Made by a program: the position numbers and the translations under genes. Shown piece after piece: positions 33,935 to 37,526 of a stretch of DNA of 37,526 nt (positions within the stretch are counted from its first letter, which is position 1; every line of letters starts with the position of its first letter). Source of the DNA: Bacteroidales bacterium (lineage in GTDB: Bacteria; Bacteroidota; Bacteroidia; Bacteroidales; UBA7960); assembly GCA_007128045.1 (NCBI GenBank), contig SKYG01000012.1:1-37526 (forward strand). Direction: 5' to 3'. The notes below the pieces were generated by a model. It worked only from the letters and a program-made list of their open reading frames with translations, had not been told where the DNA came from and did no database searches.

Positions 33935-35929
33935 ATGCTGACACCTGATTTTGTGCGCAAAGATGAGCATTTGCTACCCCATGCCGGGGCAATTACCGGA
34001 AGAATGCGAAAGGCGTTTAACAAAGAAAAAGAACTCACCGGAATTTCTGGATCTTTGTCTGACTTTGCCTTGGGATATATGTATTATGGACTGCATAATA
34101 AAGGGGATAGTTGGGTGTATCGGGATTGGGCACCCAATGCCCGTGAAATTTTTCTGGTCGGTGCATTTTCCGGATGGAAACCTGATGAGCGTTTTGCCGT
34201 GCATCCTCTTGAGAATGGGAACTGGGAACTCTCGATCCCACTCGAAACATTGCAACACGGCGATTTATATAAATTACATATGGTTTGGGATGGTGGGAGT
34301 GGGGATCGCATCCCGGCATGGGCAAATCGTGTGGTACAAGACCAAAATACGCTGGTGTTTAATGCCCAGGTCTGGAACCCGCCTTCTTCCTATAAATGGG
34401 AAAATGTAGCCCCTTCAAATAATGACTTTGTGCCTATAATTTATGAGGCACATGTTGGTATGGCCACTGAAAAATATGGTGTCGGAACCTGGGAGGAGTT
34501 TCGCACTCAAGTCTTGCCACATGTAGAAAAAGCCGGCTATAACACCATACAGATGATGGCCGTGCAAGAGCATCCCTTTTATGGGTCTTTTGGCTATCAC
34601 GTAAGTAACTTTTTTGCTCCTTCAAGCCGCTTTGGAACACCCGAGGAGCTTAAGGCACTTATAGATGATGCCCATGGCAGAGGCATACGCGTGATCATGG
34701 ATATTGTGCATTCACATGCAGTAAAAAATGAGGTGGAAGGAATCAGCAGGTACGATGGAACTTATTATCAGTTCTTTCATGATGGCCCCAGGGGAAATCA
34801 TATAGCCTGGGATAGCAGGTGTTTCGATTATGGCAAAAATGAGGTGCTCCATTTCCTGCTATCCAATTGTAAATACTGGCTTGATGAATTTCAGTTCGAT
34901 GGATTTCGTTTTGATGGGGTCACAAGCATGTTATACCTGGATCATGGATTGGGTTCCGTGTTCAGCAGCTATGACCAGTATTACAATCTTAATCAGGATG
35001 AAGATGCGATCGCATATCTTCATCTGGCCAATAAACTCATTCATCAGGTAAATCCAAACGCCATATCCATAGCTGAAGAGATGAGTGGAATGCCTGGCCT
35101 TGCCACACCACAGAGCCTGGGTGGCTATGGCTTCGACTATCGCCTGGCCATGGGTGTTCCTGACTTCTGGATTAAAACCATCAAAGAAAAGAAAGTGGAA
35201 CTCTGGAATGTAGGAGATATATTTTACAACCTCTCCAACAAACGTCTTGATGAAAAGACGATTCATTATGCTGAATCACACGATCAGGCCCTGGTAGGAG
35301 ATAAAACGATCATATTCTGGTTGATGGATAAGGATATGTATTTCGATATGCATGTCGATCGCCAAAATATCGTTATTGATAATGGGATGGCCCTGCATAA
35401 AATGATCCGACTTATTACCATCGCCACTGCCGGTAATGGTTACCTGAATTTCATGGGTAATGAGTTTGGACACCCTGAATGGATTGACTTCCCTGGTGCC
35501 CATAATAACTGGTCGTACCATTACGCAAGAAGGCAGTGGGGCCTGCGCGACAATCCAACACTCAAATTCAGGTTTCTGAATCAATTTGACAAGGCCATGA
35601 TCAACCTGGTAGATGATAGCAACATACTCCTGGAACCTTCCATTCCTGCTTATTTGCAACATACAGATGATCAGGTGCTTGTTTTTGGAAGGGGCAACTA
35701 TCTGTTTGTGTTTAACTTTAGCCCTTTTAAATCGTACACAGATTATTTAGTCCCTGTGCCCAAAGGTACGTACAAAATTGTTCTTGATAGTGATGACACA
35801 GTTTATGGTGGTTTTGGCAGGATAGATCACAGCTTTGATTATACAACCCATTATAATGAAAAAGAAAACAACAGCCTGAAACTGTACCTGCCCACACTTA
35901 CCGGGCTTGTTCTTAGAAGGAACAATTGA
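33935..35929 (+). CDS. glgB: 1,4-alpha-glucan branching enzyme, GH13_8-like
   Basis: GlgB cuts alpha-1,4 glucan and rejoins it as an alpha-1,6 branch, in glycogen synthesis. The 664-residue protein has an N-terminal CBM48 beta-sandwich (about 55-145, FLVGAFSGWKPDE), a catalytic barrel (about 165-510) and a C-terminal beta domain. Catalytic residues by family pattern are Asp327 (FDGFRFDGVTS), Glu381 (ISIAEEMSG) and Asp450 (YAESHDQALVGDK). The IAEE-MSGMPG and HDQALVGDKT segments fit the eukaryote-like GH13_8 group better than the longer E. coli type. No other glycogen gene is next to it. It is divergent from feoB. Confidence 0.94.
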   Translation: MLTPDFVRKDEHLLPHAGAITGRMRKAFNKEKELTGISGSLSDFALGYMYYGLHNKGDSWVYRDWAPNAREIFLVGAFSGWKPDERFAVHPLENGNWELSIPLETLQHGDLYKLHMVWDGGSGDRIPAWANRVVQDQNTLVFNAQVWNPPSSYKWENVAPSNNDFVPIIYEAHVGMATEKYGVGTWEEFRTQVLPHVEKAGYNTIQMMAVQEHPFYGSFGYHVSNFFAPSSRFGTPEELKALIDDAHGRGIRVIMDIVHSHAVKNEVEGISRYDGTYYQFFHDGPRGNHIAWDSRCFDYGKNEVLHFLLSNCKYWLDEFQFDGFRFDGVTSMLYLDHGLGSVFSSYDQYYNLNQDEDAIAYLHLANKLIHQVNPNAISIAEEMSGMPGLATPQSLGGYGFDYRLAMGVPDFWIKTIKEKKVELWNVGDIFYNLSNKRLDEKTIHYAESHDQALVGDKTIIFWLMDKDMYFDMHVDRQNIVIDNGMALHKMIRLITIATAGNGYLNFMGNEFGHPEWIDFPGAHNNWSYHYARRQWGLRDNPTLKFRFLNQFDKAMINLVDDSNILLEPSIPAYLQHTDDQVLVFGRGNYLFVFNFSPFKSYTDYLVPVPKGTYKIVLDSDDTVYGGFGRIDHSFDYTTHYNEKENNSLKLYLPTLTGLVLRRNN

Positions 35930-36065
35930 TAAATTATGAACCATCCAACATCACGAACGGGATCTCTCACTTCGTTACCCATGATAAGTCTCTTGTAAAG
36001 CACTGATATACAAACTAATCGTACTTTTGCATTATGGCCTTAATATGCTGATTTTACATTCGTTT

Positions 36066-36115
36066 TGTCATTACGCATTGTGGCCCGGGGCCCGGGCTTT
36101 CCATTCGAGATGACA
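36066..36115. repeat. TGTCAT...ATGACA inverted-repeat element
   Basis: TGTCAT (36066-36071) and ATGACA (36110-36115) bound a 50-bp GC-rich stretch with GCCCGGGGCCCGGGC at its centre (36083-36097). The layout is that of a small palindromic repeat (MITE- or REP-like) common in intergenic regions. It lies between glgB and the AHSA1-like gene; the 278 bp between these two genes otherwise hold only the hairpin at 36150. Confidence 0.5.
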
Positions 36116-36149
36116 GGGTGCTATGCAACAGCTTCGGTAACCCGGCAAC

Positions 36150-36174
36150 GGGCGACCACAAGGGTCGCCCCTAC
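36150..36174 (-). repeat. hairpin, GGGCGACC stem with CTAC tag
   Basis: GGGCGACC (36150-36157) and GGTCGCCC (36163-36170) form a perfect 8-bp stem around a 5-base loop, followed by CTAC (36171-36174). The CTAC tag and layout match the hairpins at 36641 and 36688 although the stem sequence differs. Confidence 0.75.
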
Positions 36175-36207
36175 AGAAAAACAAACAACCCCCAACTCAC
36201 AACCCCC

Positions 36208-36585
36208 ATGAAAACTCTAAAACTTACCCGCAAAATCCAGGCAACACCGCAAGAAGTGTATCGCGCGCTGACCAATCCATTTACCATTGAATTATGGACC
36301 GGTGATCCTGCCGTTATGAGCGAAGTGGCAGGGGAGGAGTTTAGCCTTCTTGACGGGAATATTACAGGCAGGAATGTTTCCTTTGTTCCCGATCAGGAAA
36401 TAAAACAGGTCTGGTATTTCGGTGAAGACACAGAATCGGATGTGATCATCAGGCTGTTCCCGGATAAATCCAATACACAAGTGTGGGTTGAACATAGCGG
36501 CATTCCCGATGATGCGTATGATAATATGCGCGAAGGCTGGAATGAAGCCTATCTGAATCCACTGAAGGACTTTTTTGAAATATAA
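36208..36585 (+). CDS. AHSA1-like SRPBCC domain protein
   Basis: This 125-residue protein begins MKTLKLTRKIQATPQEVYRA, the usual first strand and helix of AHSA1/SRPBCC proteins. Core motifs ALTNPFTIELWTGDPAVMS, then QVWYFGEDTESDVIIRLF and the terminal helix EGWNEAYLNPLKDFFE fit the group. These proteins may bind a hydrophobic ligand or act as co-chaperone-like factors; no specific role can be given. A longer frame starting at 36118 reads through repeat sequence, so the ATG at 36208 is preferred. The gene sits within repeat island 2, with hairpins of the same family on both sides and no visible promoter. Confidence 0.85.
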   Translation: MKTLKLTRKIQATPQEVYRALTNPFTIELWTGDPAVMSEVAGEEFSLLDGNITGRNVSFVPDQEIKQVWYFGEDTESDVIIRLFPDKSNTQVWVEHSGIPDDAYDNMREGWNEAYLNPLKDFFEI

Positions 36586-36608
36586 GGTATTCTCAATATC
36601 TGTAATTT

Positions 36609-36678
36609 CAATATGTTGTTTCTTTAGGGCATATTCAATAGGGCGTATTCAATACGTCCCTACGACTGCAACATATTG
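36609..36678 (-). repeat. 10-bp inverted repeat enclosing the GGGCGTAT hairpin
   Basis: CAATATGTTG (36609-36618) and CAACATATTG (36669-36678) are perfect inverted copies. Between them lie a 14-bp near-duplicate (AGGGCATATTCAAT, AGGGCGTATTCAAT; 36626-36653) and the next hairpin, so a nested stem could form in single-stranded DNA or RNA. Confidence 0.6.
36641..36663 (-). repeat. hairpin, GGGCGTAT stem with CTAC tag
   Basis: GGGCGTAT (36641-36648) pairs with ATACGTCC (36652-36659) with one G-T pair, around the loop TCA; CTACGACTGCA follows. First of three hairpins spaced 47 bp apart. Confidence 0.7.
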
Positions 36679-36687
36679 TTGATTTGA

Positions 36688-36711
36688 GGACAGGTCAAGC
36701 CCTGTCCCTAC
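36688..36711 (-). repeat. hairpin, GGACAGG stem with TCAAGC loop and CTAC tag
   Basis: GGACAGG (36688-36694) and CCTGTCC (36701-36707) are perfect; CTACGACTGCA follows, as after the previous hairpin. The reverse complement is identical in stem, loop and GTAG tag to 11605-11628 in island 1. It starts 47 bp after the previous hairpin. Confidence 0.8.
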
Positions 36712-36734
36712 GACTGCACACCACTCTGATTGAA

Positions 36735-36752
36735 GGCCGGTCAAGCCCAGCC
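36735..36752 (-). repeat. hairpin, GGCC-type stem with TCAAGC loop
   Basis: GGCCGG (36735-36740), loop TCAAGC, then CCAGCC (36747-36752). Read on the minus strand it is GGCTGG-GCTTGA-CCGGCC, the counterpart of 11564-11581 with one changed stem base that would still pair as G-U in RNA of that strand. It starts 47 bp after the previous hairpin. Confidence 0.7.
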
Positions 36753-36758
36753 TATACC

Positions 36759-36776
36759 AACCCGTAACCTCGTAAC
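36759..36776 (-). repeat. shared leader-like module, copy 2
   Basis: The reverse complement reads GTTACGAGGTTACGGGTT and matches 11493-11511 with one base missing. In minus-strand orientation the order after it is GGCTGG hairpin, GGACAGG hairpin, as in island 1. Confidence 0.7.
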
Positions 36777-36778
36777 TT

Positions 36779-36840
36779 TTCAACACCTCAACACCTCAAC
36801 TCCTCAACACCTCAACTCCTCAACTCCTCAACTCCTCAAC
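36779..36840. repeat. CTCAACWC microsatellite abutting the rtcB stop
   Basis: An 8-bp unit, CTCAACAC or CTCAACTC, repeats without interruption at 36787-36834, with a partial unit at each end. The final partial unit shares its last bases with the rtcB stop codon (36840-36842, minus strand). Confidence 0.85.
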
Positions 36841-37526
36841 TATCCTTTAATAACTGCCAGCGGCTGAAGTTCTGTGAGCACCTCTACCAGGTCTTTTTGG
36901 TTGTTCATCACCTCGGAAATATCCTTGTATGCACTGGTGGCTTCTTCAAGGTCGCTTTGGTTTCTGATGGCATGAAGAACTCCTTTTTGGTCAAGCTTCC
37001 GGATCTCTTCTTTCAGGTTTAGCTTTCGGATTGCTTCTTTGCGGCCCATGATCCGGCCTGCTCCATGCGAACAGCTTTCAAAACTCTCTTTATTACCCTT
37101 CCCTTTAACGATATAACTATTGCTGCCCTGACTGCCAGGAATAATACCAATGGTCTCTTTGGATGCTTTTGTGGCCCCCTTCCTGTGAACCATGACCTCT
37201 AAACCAAAATGTTTTTCCGTGGTTGCGTAGTTGTGGGCTATATTGATCATCGGACCAGAACGAAAGCTTTTGCCGAAATGGTGTTCAAATACATTCAGTA
37301 TATTGGTCATCATCATTTTCCGGTTGGCATAGGCGAAGTCAATACAATAATTCATTTCTCTGATATACTGTTGGCCTTCATCGCTCGACAGATACAGATA
37401 CGCCAATTGAGCTGATTTTGGTACCTGACTTTTCCACTTAACGTTGAATTCTATTGCCAGGCGGTTGTAATGGTCCGCAACCTGTTTGCCGATATTTCTG
37501 CTTCCGGAGTGTACCATGATCCAGAT
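36840..37526 (-). CDS. rtcB: RNA-splicing ligase RtcB, C-terminal part
   Basis: RtcB joins RNA ends with 2',3'-cyclic phosphate (or 3'-phosphate) to 5'-OH ends in a GTP- and Mn-dependent reaction. The frame runs off the right edge, so the N-terminal half is missing; the Met at 37517 is internal, preceded in frame by IWI. Visible features are the metal-site segment MVHSGSRNIGKQVADHYN, a central HNYATTEKHFG segment, and FESCSHGAGRIMGRKEA near the C-terminus, whose His is the guanylylated residue by family pattern. The C-terminal TELQPLAVIKG is typical. No archease or RtcA gene is visible. The downstream microsatellite starts at the stop codon. Confidence 0.94.
   Translation of the reverse strand: MWIMVHSGSRNIGKQVADHYNRLAIEFNVKWKSQVPKSAQLAYLYLSSDEGQQYIREMNYCIDFAYANRKMMMTNILNVFEHHFGKSFRSGPMINIAHNYATTEKHFGLEVMVHRKGATKASKETIGIIPGSQGSNSYIVKGKGNKESFESCSHGAGRIMGRKEAIRKLNLKEEIRKLDQKGVLHAIRNQSDLEEATSAYKDISEVMNNQKDLVEVLTELQPLAVIKG

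Noticed and set aside
36118..36207. Longer start of the AHSA1-like gene
   Set aside because: The added 30 residues translate the GGGCGACC hairpin repeat and a C/A-rich spacer.

Overview
The window looks like chromosomal DNA of a Bacteroidota bacterium, probably near Bacteroidales or Marinilabiliales. The grounds are: DUF3822 next to rsmD; a fused FeoA-FeoB with a Cys-rich partner; a BF3164-like propeller lipoprotein; the birA // rsfS-ftsH-LUD-DUF2007-cdsA-psd run; a GH13_8-type branching enzyme; several exact copies of the Bacteroidota -7 box (TAnnTTTG); and starts without clear Shine-Dalgarno sequences, many of them TTG or GTG. No phage, transposase, tRNA, rRNA or CRISPR array was seen.

Layout. 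1-1.04 kb: the 3' part of a propeller lipoprotein. 1.26-10.34 kb: a tripartite efflux operon (TolC-like channel, lipoprotein adaptor, two different RND permeases). 10.3-11.3 kb: ilvE, converging on the operon with a 17-bp overlap. 11.34-11.89 kb: a gene-free repeat island. 11.9-18.6 kb: an envelope block, with amidase-MCE protein-dacB on the minus strand and lptD divergent from it. 18.8-20.8 kb: a pilin-like membrane protein, DUF3822 and rsmD. 20.9-23.8 kb: coaD, a Nudix hydrolase, pyrE, a SRPBCC protein and birA. 23.9-28.9 kb: rsfS, ftsH, a LUD protein, DUF2007, cdsA and psd. 29.1-31.0 kb: recQ. 31.1-33.8 kb: feoB and its small Cys-rich partner (minus strand). 33.9-35.9 kb: glgB. 36.0-36.84 kb: a second repeat island enclosing an AHSA1-like gene. 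36.84 kb to the end: the C-terminal part of rtcB (minus strand).

Most genes are core housekeeping. Envelope functions dominate: peptidoglycan remodelling (amidase, DacB), lipid trafficking (MCE protein), LPS export (LptD), phospholipid synthesis (CdsA, Psd), membrane protein quality control (FtsH), efflux and iron uptake.

The least explained signals are two. First, the two repeat islands, in opposite orientation about 25 kb apart, share a leader-like module and hairpins spaced 45-49 bp apart; several hairpins carry the same CTAC/GTAG tag but have different, self-complementary stems. Second, the adjacent pilin-like protein and DUF3822 protein read like a degenerate pair of a pilus-type subunit and a PilM-type actin-fold protein; this is inference.
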